17,025 nucleotides of DNA from DASSKO01 sp035690425 (GCA_035690425.1 DASSKO010000088.1:1-17025); one strand, 5' to 3'; counted from the first letter of the stretch, positions 6,321-13,614 are shown. The notes: generated by a model not told the origin, from the sequence alone. A program made the numbers and translations.

Positions 6321-7678
6321 CGGCCCTCCAGGCGCGGGTCGCTGCCGCGCGGCCCGCGGAGGACCTCCGCCCCCGCGTCGACCTGCGGGTCGAAGTCGAA
6401 CACGACCGCGTCGTCCTCGGGTCCGATGAGCACGGCATCACCGGGGCGAGCGCCCATCTGCAGCAGTCGCTCCTCGATGCCCACGCGCGCCAGCCGATCG
6501 GCGAGGTAGCCGACCGCCTCGTCGTTGCTGAAGTCGGTCTGCCGCACCCACCGCTCGGGCTTGTCGCCCCGCACGCGCCAGCCCTCGGCGGCCTCGATGA
6601 CGGTGAACTCCGGTCCGGCCTGTGTCTGCGGCCGGATGACGATGCGGGTGGCCTCCGTGGCCGGCGCCTGCGAGCGCCGCTCGGCCACGAGCGCGGCCAT
6701 CTCGAACGACAGCTCCCGCAGGCCCTCATGGCTCGCCGCCGACACCACGAAGACGCGCAGGCCTCGTTGTCTCAGCTCGGGGATCACCATCTCGGCCAGC
6801 GCGCTCGCATCGGGTACGTCGGCCTTGTTGAGCGCAACCACCCGCGGCCGGTCGTCGAGTCCGCCGTACCGGGTCAGCTCACGCTCGATCACGTCGAGAT
6901 CGGTGAGCGGGTCTCGTCCAGGCTCCGTCGTCGCGCAGTCGACCACGTGCACGATGGCCGCGCACCGTTCGACATGGCGCAGGAAGTCGTGGCCGAGACC
7001 CCGCCCCTCGCTCGCACCCTCGATGAGGCCGGGGACGTCGGCAACGGTGAAGGTGACGTCACCGGCGCGCACCACTCCCAGGTTCGGCACCAGCGTCGTG
7101 AACGGATAGTCCGCGATCTTGGGGCGTGCGCGTGACAGCGCGGCGATCAGGCTGGACTTGCCGGCACTTGGGAAGCCGACCAGGCCGACGTCGGCGACGA
7201 CCTTGAGCTCGAGCCGCACGGTGCGCTCGTCGCCTGGTTCCCCCTTGAGCGCAAAGCCGGGAGCCTTGCGCCGCCTGGACGCGAGCGCGGCGTTGCCGAG
7301 CCCACCGCGGCCGCCCTGGGCGATCACCAGCTCGGTGCCCGCCCCGACCATATCGGCCAGCAGCGTGCCATCGGCGTCGCGGACCACGGTGCCGTCGGGG
7401 ACCGGCAGCACCAGGTCGACACCGGTGCCGCCGTTGCGGTGGCCGCCCGCTCCCTGCGCGCCGTTGGCGGCGCGCCGGTGCGGGGAGTGGTGGTAGTCGA
7501 CGAGCGTCGTGATGGCGGGGTCCACCCGGACCACGACCGACCCGCCGTCGCCACCGTTGCCACCATCGGGCCCACCGAGCGGCTTGAACTTCTCCCGGTG
7601 CACCGACGCGACGCCGTTGCCTCCTCGACCCGCGGCGACCACCAGCCTCACCTGGTCGATGAACGTCGGCACTGCCAT
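6317..7678 (-). CDS. obgE: Obg family GTPase ObgE/CgtA
   Basis: This 453-aa GTPase acts in 50S subunit maturation and stress control. Three domains are visible. The glycine-rich Obg fold covers about residues 3-160 (GGxGGNGxxSxxxEKFxPxGGPDGGNGG type). The G domain follows, with G1 GFPSAGKSS (168-176), YPFTT (191-195), G3 DVPGLIEGA (214-222), G4 NKAD (284-287) and G5 SAA (313-315). The C-terminal OCT domain spans about 346-432 (WRVRGDKPERWV, FSNDEAVGYL). The ATG at 7678 is preceded by AAGGAG at ideal distance; the longer frame to 7711 lacks this. It lies downstream of rpmA but behind a strong hairpin, so it probably has its own promoter. Confidence 0.97.
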   Translation of the reverse strand: MAVPTFIDQVRLVVAAGRGGNGVASVHREKFKPLGGPDGGNGGDGGSVVVRVDPAITTLVDYHHSPHRRAANGAQGAGGHRNGGTGVDLVLPVPDGTVVRDADGTLLADMVGAGTELVIAQGGRGGLGNAALASRRRKAPGFALKGEPGDERTVRLELKVVADVGLVGFPSAGKSSLIAALSRARPKIADYPFTTLVPNLGVVRAGDVTFTVADVPGLIEGASEGRGLGHDFLRHVERCAAIVHVVDCATTEPGRDPLTDLDVIERELTRYGGLDDRPRVVALNKADVPDASALAEMVIPELRQRGLRVFVVSAASHEGLRELSFEMAALVAERRSQAPATEATRIVIRPQTQAGPEFTVIEAAEGWRVRGDKPERWVRQTDFSNDEAVGYLADRLARVGIEERLLQMGARPGDAVLIGPEDDAVVFDFDPQVDAGAEVLRGPRGSDPRLEGR

Positions 7679-7725
7679 CGCTGCTCCTTGCTCTCCCGCT
7701 GAGGGTGACACCCCGGACGGGCACG

Positions 7726-7753
7726 CGTGTATGCCACCGAGGCGCCGTCACAA
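7726..7753 (-). promoter_or_regulatory. Candidate promoter of obgE
   Basis: On the minus strand, TTGTGA (7753-7748) and TACACG (7731-7726) are 16 nt apart, just past the rpmA terminator and 48 bases before the obgE ATG. Both hexamers are imperfect, so this is a weak call supported mainly by its position. Confidence 0.3.
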
Positions 7754-7756
7754 CGC

Positions 7757-7786
7757 GAAAAGCGGGCCGTTCCGGGAACGGCCCGC
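7757..7786 (-). terminator. Intrinsic terminator after rpmA
   Basis: On the minus strand, GCGGGCCGTTCC and GGAACGGCCCGC (7786-7762) form a near-perfect inverted repeat, 12 bp around one central base; a realistic hairpin has a 10-bp stem and a five-base loop. The transcript then reads TTTT (the reverse of AAAA at 7758-7761). This is the clearest terminator in the window, and it separates rplU-rpmA from obgE. Confidence 0.85.
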
Positions 7787-7800
7787 CCTGTGCACCGGCA

Positions 7801-7857
7801 CTGTCCGATGCAGCAGCGCTGCTCGATACTGTCCGGTGTAGCGCTGTCCGGTGCTCA
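7801..7857. repeat. Three copies of CTGTCCGRTG between rpmA and its terminator
   Basis: The ten-base word CTGTCCG(A/G)TG begins at 7801, 7829 and 7844. The second and third copies are 15 bases apart. Between the first and second lies the 12-base palindrome AGCAGCGCTGCT. All fall in the 3' untranslated part of rpmA. Their role is unknown; they may be degenerate repeats or part of an RNA fold. Confidence 0.5.
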
Positions 7858-7882
7858 GTGCTCTCTGCTGCGGCTGGTGCGC

Positions 7883-8143
7883 CTACTCAGCCCCGGACCC
7901 GACGATGTTGACGACCTTGCGGCCGCGTCGGGTGCCGAACTCCACCGCACCCTCGACCAGTGCGAACAGCGTGTCGTCACCACCGCGGCCCACGCCGACG
8001 CCGGGGTGGAAGTGGGTGCCACGCTGGCGGACGATGATCTCGCCAGCGTTGACCTGCTGACCGCCGAAGCGCTTCACGCCGAGGCGCTGAGCATTCGAGT
8101 CACGACCGTTCCTGGTGGACGCCGCGCCCTTTTTGTGTGCCAT
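7883..8143 (-). CDS. rpmA: 50S ribosomal protein L27
   Basis: This 86-aa protein begins MAHKKGAASTRNGRDSNAQR, the L27 signature, continues with LGVKRFGGQ and contains GTHFHPGVGVGRGGDDTLFA. L27 sits at the peptidyl transferase centre, with its flexible N-terminus reaching toward the tRNA ends. The N-terminus has no extra cleavable leader, unlike the Firmicutes form processed by Prp. ATG at 8143 follows GAGGA at suitable distance. It lies 21 bases after rplU and shares its transcript. Confidence 0.98.
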   Translation of the reverse strand: MAHKKGAASTRNGRDSNAQRLGVKRFGGQQVNAGEIIVRQRGTHFHPGVGVGRGGDDTLFALVEGAVEFGTRRGRKVVNIVGSGAE

Positions 8144-8164
8144 CTGCTTGGGTCCTCGCTCGAC

Positions 8165-8476
8165 TCACTGGGTGGAAATGTCGGTGACCTTGACCCGCGT
8201 GTAGCGCTGGCGGTGGCCTTGACGCCTGCGGTAGCCGGTCTTGTTCTTGTACTTCAGGATGGTGATCTTCGGGCCCTTGGTCTCGCCGAGCACCTCGGCG
8301 GTGACGGCGACCTTCGACAGGTCGGCAGAACCGGAGGTCACGGTGTCGCCGTCGACCAGGAGCACGGTGGGCAGCACCAGGCTCTCGCCGACGGCGGTCG
8401 CCACCTTGTCGATCTCGATGACGTCGCCGACCGCAACCTTCTTCTGCTGGCCGCCACTGCGCACGATCGCGTACAC
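8165..8476 (-). CDS. rplU: 50S ribosomal protein L21
   Basis: This 103-aa protein begins VYAIVRSGGQQKKVAVGD (GTG start) and ends with the L21 signature KYKNKTGYRRRQGHRQ then YTRVKVTDI. L21 binds 23S rRNA domain I and contacts L20. GTG at 8476 gives the standard L21 N-terminus and length; the open frame upstream to 8632 is untranslated leader. A purine-rich GAGGAGAGAGAG lies upstream. It is the first gene of the rplU-rpmA unit, with a strong promoter about 160 bases before the start codon. Confidence 0.98.
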   Translation of the reverse strand: MYAIVRSGGQQKKVAVGDVIEIDKVATAVGESLVLPTVLLVDGDTVTSGSADLSKVAVTAEVLGETKGPKITILKYKNKTGYRRRQGHRQRYTRVKVTDISTQ

Positions 8477-8637
8477 CGCGGACTCTCTCTCCTCGTCGGG
8501 CTGAACGCTCCGGGCAGATCGTGGGCACGCGACCGTCCACACCGAGGAGTGGGCGTCGGGCGCATCCAGAGCCAGACCCAGAGACACACATTGGGGACAA
8601 ACACGGAACAAGCATGGGGGCGCGAAGCGCACACCGA
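8477..8637 (-). promoter_or_regulatory. Long 5' leader of rplU-rpmA mRNA
   Basis: About 160 bases separate the predicted transcription start (near 8637) from the rplU GTG. The leader holds CCTCGGTGTG twice, at 8639-8630 and 8547-8538, and a small GCGC-TTC-GCGC hairpin near the 5' end. Ribosomal protein operons often regulate themselves through such leaders, and L21 leaders are known in other phyla. I cannot match this one to a known structure. Confidence 0.45.
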
Positions 8638-8643
8638 GGGTCG

Positions 8644-8672
8644 AGTCTACGGAGTGTCGACCACTGGGTCAA
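8644..8672 (-). promoter_or_regulatory. Promoter of rplU-rpmA
   Basis: On the minus strand, TTGACC (8672-8667) and TAGACT (8649-8644) are separated by exactly 17 bases. The -35 matches the housekeeping sigma consensus at five of six positions and the -10 at four of six. It is the best promoter match in the window and fits a highly expressed ribosomal operon. Confidence 0.8.
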
Positions 8673-8711
8673 AACCAGCGGGATTCATCGCTGGCCACAC
8701 CGGCGTAATGG

Positions 8712-8727
8712 TGTAAACATAGTTACA
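8712..8727. promoter_or_regulatory. Inverted repeat TGTAA-N6-TTACA, operator-like
   Basis: TGTAAACATAGTTACA is an imperfect palindrome in an AT-rich patch, and it ends on the first base of the ATG of the RHH-like gene. It is about 40 bases upstream of the rplU -35 on the other strand, so a bound protein could affect one or both genes. Its base composition differs from the GC-rich surroundings. Confidence 0.5.
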
Positions 8728-9248
8728 TGCATACACTCTCCATGGCAGAATTGCGCGGCTGGCTGCACGGCCGGCTGCCGAGTGACTGGTTCGAGGGCGA
8801 CCCCGAGGTCACCGTCGACCGCGAGGAGATCCTGGTCGTCGGCCGCGTCGCCGGCACGGACCAGGACAAGGACGCCTCCGACGCGGCGCGCGCTGCGGCC
8901 GTCGCCGGGCGGGTCAAACAGTTTCGCGAGGACACCCGCGAGCGCAGGGTTCACATCGCCCGCGAGCTCGAGCACGCCACCGGCCGCAAGGTGGCATGGG
9001 GTGTCGAGGTGGACGGGCAGCAGACGCTGTTCACCCGCATGTCCGTGCCGGTCATGACCAGGCTGCGGCAGCCGGAGCGGCAGGTACTCGACACGCTGGT
9101 CGACGCCGGCGTCGCCCGCTCTCGCAGCGAAGCCATGGCGTGGTGCGTGCGCCTCGTCGGCCAGCACACCGAGTCGTGGCTCACCGAGCTGCGTGAGGCG
9201 ATGCAGCGGGTGCAGACCGTGCGCGACGCCGGACCGGCCAGCGACTGA
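8727..9248 (+). CDS. Uncharacterised protein with ribbon-helix-helix-like C-terminus
   Basis: This 173-aa protein has an N-terminal part (MAELRGWLHGRLPSDWF, then TVDREEILVVGRVAG) and a charged middle (about 48-85) likely to be helical, rich in Arg, Glu and Ala. Residues about 106-146 (SVPVMTRLRQPERQVLDTL, GVARSRSEAMAWCVRLV) resemble a ribbon-helix-helix (CopG/Arc) fold: a strand, a helix, a turn with SRSEA, a second helix. A final helix holds WLTELREAMQRVQTVR. I recall similar uncharacterised proteins in other actinobacteria. Two ATG starts are possible, 8727 and 8742; neither has a ribosome binding site, so the mRNA may be leaderless. A palindrome overlaps the first ATG. It converges on rne with 27 bp between stops. 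Confidence 0.85.
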   Translation: MHTLSMAELRGWLHGRLPSDWFEGDPEVTVDREEILVVGRVAGTDQDKDASDAARAAAVAGRVKQFREDTRERRVHIARELEHATGRKVAWGVEVDGQQTLFTRMSVPVMTRLRQPERQVLDTLVDAGVARSRSEAMAWCVRLVGQHTESWLTELREAMQRVQTVRDAGPASD

Positions 9249-9275
9249 AGCCGGCCGATCCGGTCACTACAGCTA

Positions 9276-12200
9276 CTACTGCGGCGGTCCCGCCGGGCGG
9301 CTGGCCGCGCGACGCCGGGTACGTCGCGGCGCCGGCTCCGCCGTCGGCTCCGGGGACGATGCTGGAGCCGAAGCGGGCGGCGGGGTCGCTGTGGACGTCT
9401 GCTCCGGAGTCTCCGGAGTCTGCGGGGACGCGGGAGACGCTGCTGACCCGGGAGACGCTGCCTCGGGCGAGACAGGTGCGGCCGAGGTCGACTCGGACGA
9501 GGCCGACTCGGGCGAGGCCGACGCAGGTTCGCCACCGGCCGGCCGGGTCGCCGGCACCGCCGCAGACTGCCGAGTCTGACCCGAGACCGGCGCCGGCTGC
9601 TCCTCCGCCTCTCCCTGCGGACGGCTGGCGCGGCGACGTCCGCGCCTGGGCGCGGGCTCGGCGACCTCGGGCTGCGGCGCCGGCTCCGGCTCGGCCGTCG
9701 GCTCCGGCTCGGAAGTCGGAGGAACCGCGTCCGCCAGCTTGTCACCCTGCTTCTTGTCCACGGCGGCATCGTCGGGCTGCGGTGTGGCCGGGTCCTCGGC
9801 CCTCCGCGGCCGACCGTCGTCCTGCTTGCCGCTCCCGGACTTGGCGCTGCTCCCGGACTTGGTCTCGCCCTTGGTCTCGCCCTTGGTCTCGCCCCTGGGC
9901 TCGTCCTTCGACTCGCCACCGCCGCCGCCGCCATTGGCCCCGCGCCGACGCCCCCGCTTGTCGCGGCGCTGTTCGTCGTCGTCGCGCTTGGACCGTCTCT
10001 GTTCGACCGGCTCGTGGTGCACGGTCAAGCCGCGGCCGGCGCAGTGCTCGCAGGTCTCGCTGAACGCCTCGAGCAGCCCGGTGCCGATGCGCTTGCGCGT
10101 CATCTGCACCAGCCCGAGCGAGGTCACCTCGGCCACTTGGTGCTTGGTGCGGTCGCGGCCGAGGCACTCGATCAAGCGGCGCAGCACCAGATCCCGGTTG
10201 CTCTCCAGGACCATGTCGATGAAGTCGACGACGATGATGCCGCCGATGTCGCGCAGCCGGAGCTGGCGCACAATCTCCTCGGCGGCCTCGAGGTTGTTCT
10301 TGGTGACGGTCTCCTCGAGGTTGCCACCGGAGCCGGTGAACTTGCCGGTGTTCACATCGACGACGGTCATCGCCTCGGTGCGATCGATCACCAGCGAGCC
10401 GCCACTGGGCAGAAAGACCTTGCGGTCGAGGCCCTTGGCGATCTGCTCGTCCACCCGGTACGACGCGAAGATGTCGCCGTCTGCGCTCTCGTCCCAGCGG
10501 GTGACGCGCTCCATCAGGTCGGGTGCGACGTGTCCGACGTACCCCTCGATCGTGTCCCAGGCGTCATCGCCGGAGACCACGAGCTTGTCGAAGTCCTCGG
10601 TGAACAGGTCACGGATGACCTTGACGGTCAGGTCCGGCTCGCCGTACAGCATCGACGGTGCCTGGCCCGCCTCGACCTTCTTCTCGATGTCCTCCCAGCG
10701 GGCGGTCAGCCGGGCAACGTCGCGACGCAGCTCTTCCTCGCTGGCGCCCTCGGCGGCGGTGCGGATGATCACACCGGCCTCGTCGGGAATGATCTCCTTG
10801 AGCAGGTTCTTCAGCCGGTTGCGCTCGGTGTCGGGCAGCTTGCGGCTGATGCCGGAGGTCTGGCCGCCCGGCACGTAGACCAGGTAGCGACCCGGCAGGC
10901 TGACCTGGCTGGTCATCCGAGCGCCCTTGTGGCCGACGGGGTCCTTGGTGGCCTGCACGAGCACCGGCTGGCCGGACTTGAGCGCGGTCTCGATCCGCCG
11001 CGGCTGCCCGTCCTTGCCGAGCTGGCTCCAGTTGACCTCGCCGGCATAGAGCACGGCGTTGCGGCCCTTGCCGATGTCGATGAACGCCGCCTCCATGCTG
11101 GGCAGCACGTTCTGCACCCGGCCGAGGTAGACGTTGCCGATCAGCGAGGTCTGCGACTCCCGGGCCACGTAGTGCTCGACCAGCATCTTGTCCTCGAGCA
11201 CGGCGATCTGGGTCAGATCAGCGTGCTGACGCACGACCATGGTGCGTTCGACCGCCTCCCGGCGCGCCAGGAACTCGGCCTCGGAGACGATCGGAGCGCG
11301 TCGGCGGCCGGCTTCTCGGCCCTCGCGGCGACGCTGCTTCTTCGCCTCCAGCCGGGTCGAGCCGGTGAAGCCGCTGATCTCGTCGTCGCTGCTCTTTCGC
11401 GGCTGCCGCACCCGCACCACGGTGTTGGCAGAGTCGTCGGGCGTCGCGTCGGTCGTGTCCGCCGAACGACGGCGGCGACGTCGGCGTCGAGAACCTGTGG
11501 TGGTCTCCTCGGACTCCTCCGGGCTGTCGTCGGTCTTGTCGCTGCCCGGTTTCGTGGTCGCCTCGGTCGCCTGCTGACTGCCGTCGGCCTTGCTGGTGTC
11601 CGCGCCGGTGTTGCTGTCGCCGGCGTCGTCATCGGCCTGGTTGCCGTCTGTCTGACCGCCCTTACGCCGCCGGCGTCCACCGCGACGACGACGGCGCCGG
11701 TTCCCCTCACCGTCGCCGGACTCCTCAGACTCGCTGTCGGCGGCTGCACCCGGCACCGACCGGGTGGGGCGCCGCTCTTCCGGCGGGGCCTCGGTCGCCG
11801 GCTCCTGGGCCGCAGCCTCTTGGGTCGCCGGCTCCTGGGCCGGGACCTCACCGGGCGTCTGCGGAGCAGGCTCGGCCTTCTTTCGGGAGCGTTTGCGCGG
11901 GACCGCCTTCACCGGGTCAGGCGCCTGGAACAGCGGCACCGACGTCGGCGCGGATGTCTTGCGCTCCTGTGCCTCCGCAGCCGACTCAAGAGTCTCGGCC
12001 GGGGCGGTGGGCTCGGTCGGTCCGGCCGAGCCCACCTCGCCGGGCTCGGCATCGGTCGCCGGGATCGGGGCGGTCTTCTTCGCGGCGGTCTTCTTGGTGG
12101 CTCGCTTCGCCGGAGCCTTCTTCGCCGTCTTCTTGGCGGTCGCCTTCTTGGCAGGCGCCGCCGTGTCGGGCGCCGCCGTGTCGGGCGCCTCCTCCGGCGT

Positions 12201-12551
12201 GTCGCCGGGCTGTGGCGCGTCGGTCACCGGCTCCCCCGCGGCCGGCGGCGGCCCGGGCGTGTCGGGGCTGTCGGGGCTGTCGGAACTGTCGGGCGTGCCA
12301 GCTGCGGCGTCGGGCGGGGCTGCCGTCGCCGCCTTCTTGGCCGCTCGCTTCGCCGGAGCCTTCTTCGTGGTCTTCCTCGCAGCGGCCTTCTTCGCCGTCT
12401 TCTTGGCCGGCGGCTCCGCCGACGACCCGGCAGCGGCGGTCGCACCTTCGGTCGGCTGGTTCGGCTCAGGTGTCTGCGCGGGATCGGGCATCTGGTCGGA
12501 ACCAGCAGCCTGGGCAGATCCGGGAGTCTGGTCGGACTCGTTGTCGAGCAT
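9276..12551 (-). CDS. rne: Ribonuclease E/G with long disordered N- and C-terminal regions
   Basis: This 1091-aa endoribonuclease cuts single-stranded AU-rich RNA in rRNA maturation and mRNA decay. Residues 1 to about 420 are low-complexity: histone H1-like Lys/Ala segments at 48-75 and 133-162, QEPAT repeats near 239-253, and arginine runs at 285-297 and 355-362. The catalytic half starts near 420, with an S1 RNA-binding domain (about 468-560, IGNVYLGRVQNVLPSMEAAF). The DNase I-like site follows, with VVDVNTGKF (Asp732) and VVDFIDM (Asp776 and Asp779), then the zinc-link CEHC (Cys834, Cys837). From about 845 the C-terminal tail is disordered, with GETK repeats and two APRRxRRRA-type motifs. 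ATG at 12551 follows GAGGAG. The stop is a tandem TAG TAG. The neighbours rplU and rpmA are classic, though here an RHH-like gene intervenes. Confidence 0.95.
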   Translation of the reverse strand: MLDNESDQTPGSAQAAGSDQMPDPAQTPEPNQPTEGATAAAGSSAEPPAKKTAKKAAARKTTKKAPAKRAAKKAATAAPPDAAAGTPDSSDSPDSPDTPGPPPAAGEPVTDAPQPGDTPEEAPDTAAPDTAAPAKKATAKKTAKKAPAKRATKKTAAKKTAPIPATDAEPGEVGSAGPTEPTAPAETLESAAEAQERKTSAPTSVPLFQAPDPVKAVPRKRSRKKAEPAPQTPGEVPAQEPATQEAAAQEPATEAPPEERRPTRSVPGAAADSESEESGDGEGNRRRRRRGGRRRRKGGQTDGNQADDDAGDSNTGADTSKADGSQQATEATTKPGSDKTDDSPEESEETTTGSRRRRRRRRSADTTDATPDDSANTVVRVRQPRKSSDDEISGFTGSTRLEAKKQRRREGREAGRRRAPIVSEAEFLARREAVERTMVVRQHADLTQIAVLEDKMLVEHYVARESQTSLIGNVYLGRVQNVLPSMEAAFIDIGKGRNAVLYAGEVNWSQLGKDGQPRRIETALKSGQPVLVQATKDPVGHKGARMTSQVSLPGRYLVYVPGGQTSGISRKLPDTERNRLKNLLKEIIPDEAGVIIRTAAEGASEEELRRDVARLTARWEDIEKKVEAGQAPSMLYGEPDLTVKVIRDLFTEDFDKLVVSGDDAWDTIEGYVGHVAPDLMERVTRWDESADGDIFASYRVDEQIAKGLDRKVFLPSGGSLVIDRTEAMTVVDVNTGKFTGSGGNLEETVTKNNLEAAEEIVRQLRLRDIGGIIVVDFIDMVLESNRDLVLRRLIECLGRDRTKHQVAEVTSLGLVQMTRKRIGTGLLEAFSETCEHCAGRGLTVHHEPVEQRRSKRDDDEQRRDKRGRRRGANGGGGGGESKDEPRGETKGETKGETKSGSSAKSGSGKQDDGRPRRAEDPATPQPDDAAVDKKQGDKLADAVPPTSEPEPTAEPEPAPQPEVAEPAPRRGRRRASRPQGEAEEQPAPVSGQTRQSAAVPATRPAGGEPASASPESASSESTSAAPVSPEAASPGSAASPASPQTPETPEQTSTATPPPASAPASSPEPTAEPAPRRTRRRAASRPAGPPQ
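12101..12367 (-). repeat. Duplicated Lys/Ala-rich coding segment in rne
   Basis: An exact 24-base match lies at 12101-12124 and 12344-12367, 243 bases (81 codons) apart and in frame. It encodes the KKAPAKRA core shared by the two H1-like segments of the RNase E N-terminus. The surrounding sequence is similar but diverged, which suggests an internal duplication. Confidence 0.7.
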
Positions 12552-12567
12552 GCGCTCTTCTCCTCGA

Positions 12568-12595
12568 CCCCCGGGCGCCTAGCGCCTCGCGGGGG
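12568..12595 (-). promoter_or_regulatory. GC-rich hairpin next to the rne ribosome binding site
   Basis: On the minus strand this stretch can fold into a stem of about 11 pairs with two small bulges and a three-base TAG loop. It ends two bases before the GAGGA binding site of rne. A structure here could limit ribosome access. Confidence 0.4.
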
Positions 12596-12607
12596 CTCTG
12601 TTGTCGT

Positions 12608-12637
12608 CGCCGTCGGACGACCAGGTCGTCCGCGGCG
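12608..12637 (-). promoter_or_regulatory. Second hairpin in the rne upstream region
   Basis: CGGACGACC and GGTCGTCCG flank one central A, and CGCCG/CGGCG extend the pairing past a single bulged base to about 14 pairs; in practice the loop would be 3-5 bases. No T run follows on either strand. It lies between the end of the TIGR03936 gene and rne, so it could be a 5' leader structure of rne or a 3'-end structure of the upstream gene. I see no clear rne promoter in 12552-12750. Confidence 0.4.
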
Positions 12638-12750
12638 CAAGCCTGCGGTGGCGCCCCGTGCTCGCCGTACTCGGACGACGCCTCGCAGGGCGACGACCGC
12701 GACTCGCGCGGGGCGGCGACATCCTCTGCACTGTGCGCCGAAGCAGACGC

Positions 12751-13521
12751 CTACGAGCCCGTCGCGGTCGCAGACTCTGGATGAGCCGCGTCGCGGTCAG
12801 GCGCCAACGGGTCGCCTACCGTGCCGGTCCGTGGATCGAGCGGACCCTGCGCTAAGCGAGTGTGCCGTGCAGGCACGCCCAGCGCCAAGCCACCCACCTC
12901 ACGAAGGCCGGCGAGAACATCGTCGGGCCTCACGGACGGATTCCCGTGCCAGAGGACCACGTCAAGTATCGCACATTCTTCCGCAGAATCAGGTACGGCG
13001 GCCACGGCGAGGCGCACCACCGCCGCTCGGCAGTCGAAGCTGCGGACGCCCTTCTTGGTCATTCGCTCGACCTCGATCGCGTCCCGGGCCAGGAAGGCGG
13101 TCACGGCGGCCTCGACCTCATCGATCCGCTGCCCCGCCAGCCGGATGCGCCAGTGGCTGGCCTCGAGCCGGTCGGCGAGGCCGCCGGGCGGCGAGGGTAC
13201 GCAGGCGAGGATGTCGAGGCCGTCCGGAAGCGCCGCGTCAAGGTTGCGGTGCACCACCTCGGGGTCGCTCCCCTCGCGCAGCCCGATCTCGAGGTACTCC
13301 GCCTCGCTCTCCGCGCCCGTCGGAGATGCGTTGGCGTAGGAGATCCGGGGGTGGGGGTTGAAGCCCGACGAGTAGGCCATCGGAATGCGGGCCCGGCTGA
13401 CCGCGCGCTCGAAGGCACGGCTGAAGTCGCGGTGGCTGGTGAACCGCAGCCGGCCGCGCTTGGCGTAGCGAATGCGCAGCTTCTGGACCGGCGGGGCCTG
13501 CTGCTCGGGCTGTTCACGCAC
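12751..13521 (-). CDS. TIGR03936/DUF2344 radical SAM-linked protein
   Basis: This 256-aa protein has the DUF2344 hallmark at residues about 18-70: YAKRGRLRFTSHRDFSRAF, RAVSRARIPMAYSSGFNPHP, then ISYANASPTG. The family is named for its near-constant link, by adjacency or fusion, to radical SAM proteins of the TIGR03960 type, and both commonly lie by RNase E/G and rplU. Its biochemical role is unknown. The C-terminal 50 or so residues are Pro/Arg/Asp-rich and probably unstructured. GTG at 13521 is chosen because it gives the typical N-terminus; a TAGGGT hexamer ends six bases before it, so the transcript may be leaderless. Its partner gene is on the same strand but 1.4 kb away, across an MFS gene. 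Confidence 0.9.
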   Translation of the reverse strand: MREQPEQQAPPVQKLRIRYAKRGRLRFTSHRDFSRAFERAVSRARIPMAYSSGFNPHPRISYANASPTGAESEAEYLEIGLREGSDPEVVHRNLDAALPDGLDILACVPSPPGGLADRLEASHWRIRLAGQRIDEVEAAVTAFLARDAIEVERMTKKGVRSFDCRAAVVRLAVAAVPDSAEECAILDVVLWHGNPSVRPDDVLAGLREVGGLALGVPARHTRLAQGPLDPRTGTVGDPLAPDRDAAHPESATATGS

Positions 13522-13527
13522 GTCACC

Positions 13528-13533
13528 ACCCTA
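13528..13533 (-). promoter_or_regulatory. -10-like TAGGGT before the TIGR03936 gene
   Basis: TAGGGT on the minus strand is followed by six bases and the GTG start at 13521, which suits a leaderless start. No -35 is evident. Confidence 0.4.
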
Positions 13534-13608
13534 CTCACGACGAGACGGTCCGCGGCCTGCCCGGTGCGAGCACCTACCGCCCCGGGCTATCCCACGTTGG
13601 TACGTCGC

Positions 13609-13614
13609 TAGGGT
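13609..13614 (+). promoter_or_regulatory. -10-like TAGGGT before the MFS gene
   Basis: TAGGGT on the plus strand is followed by six bases and GTG at 13621. It mirrors the TAGGGT of the divergent TIGR03936 gene in the same 99-bp spacer. No clear -35 is visible. Confidence 0.4.

Noticed and set aside
8477..8632. Extended N-terminus of L21 (52 more residues)
   Set aside because: L21 normally begins at the (M/V)YAIV sequence; the upstream frame is the untranslated leader with a promoter beyond it.
9276..12551. Low-complexity repeats in rne considered as a CRISPR or minisatellite array
   Set aside because: The repeats are in frame, diverged and explained by Lys/Ala, Pro/Glu and Arg-rich protein tails; there are no spacers of constant length.
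12601..12855. Short plus-strand frame in the gap upstream of rne
   Set aside because: It begins with TTG without a ribosome binding site, overlaps the end of the TIGR03936 gene in antisense and has an arginine-rich shadow composition.
10014..13361. A 1115-codon plus-strand open frame opposite rne and the TIGR03936 gene
   Set aside because: It mirrors the real genes' codon structure; GC-rich DNA lacks stop codons in some antisense frames. The translation is rich in Arg, Gly and Leu and shows no domain.
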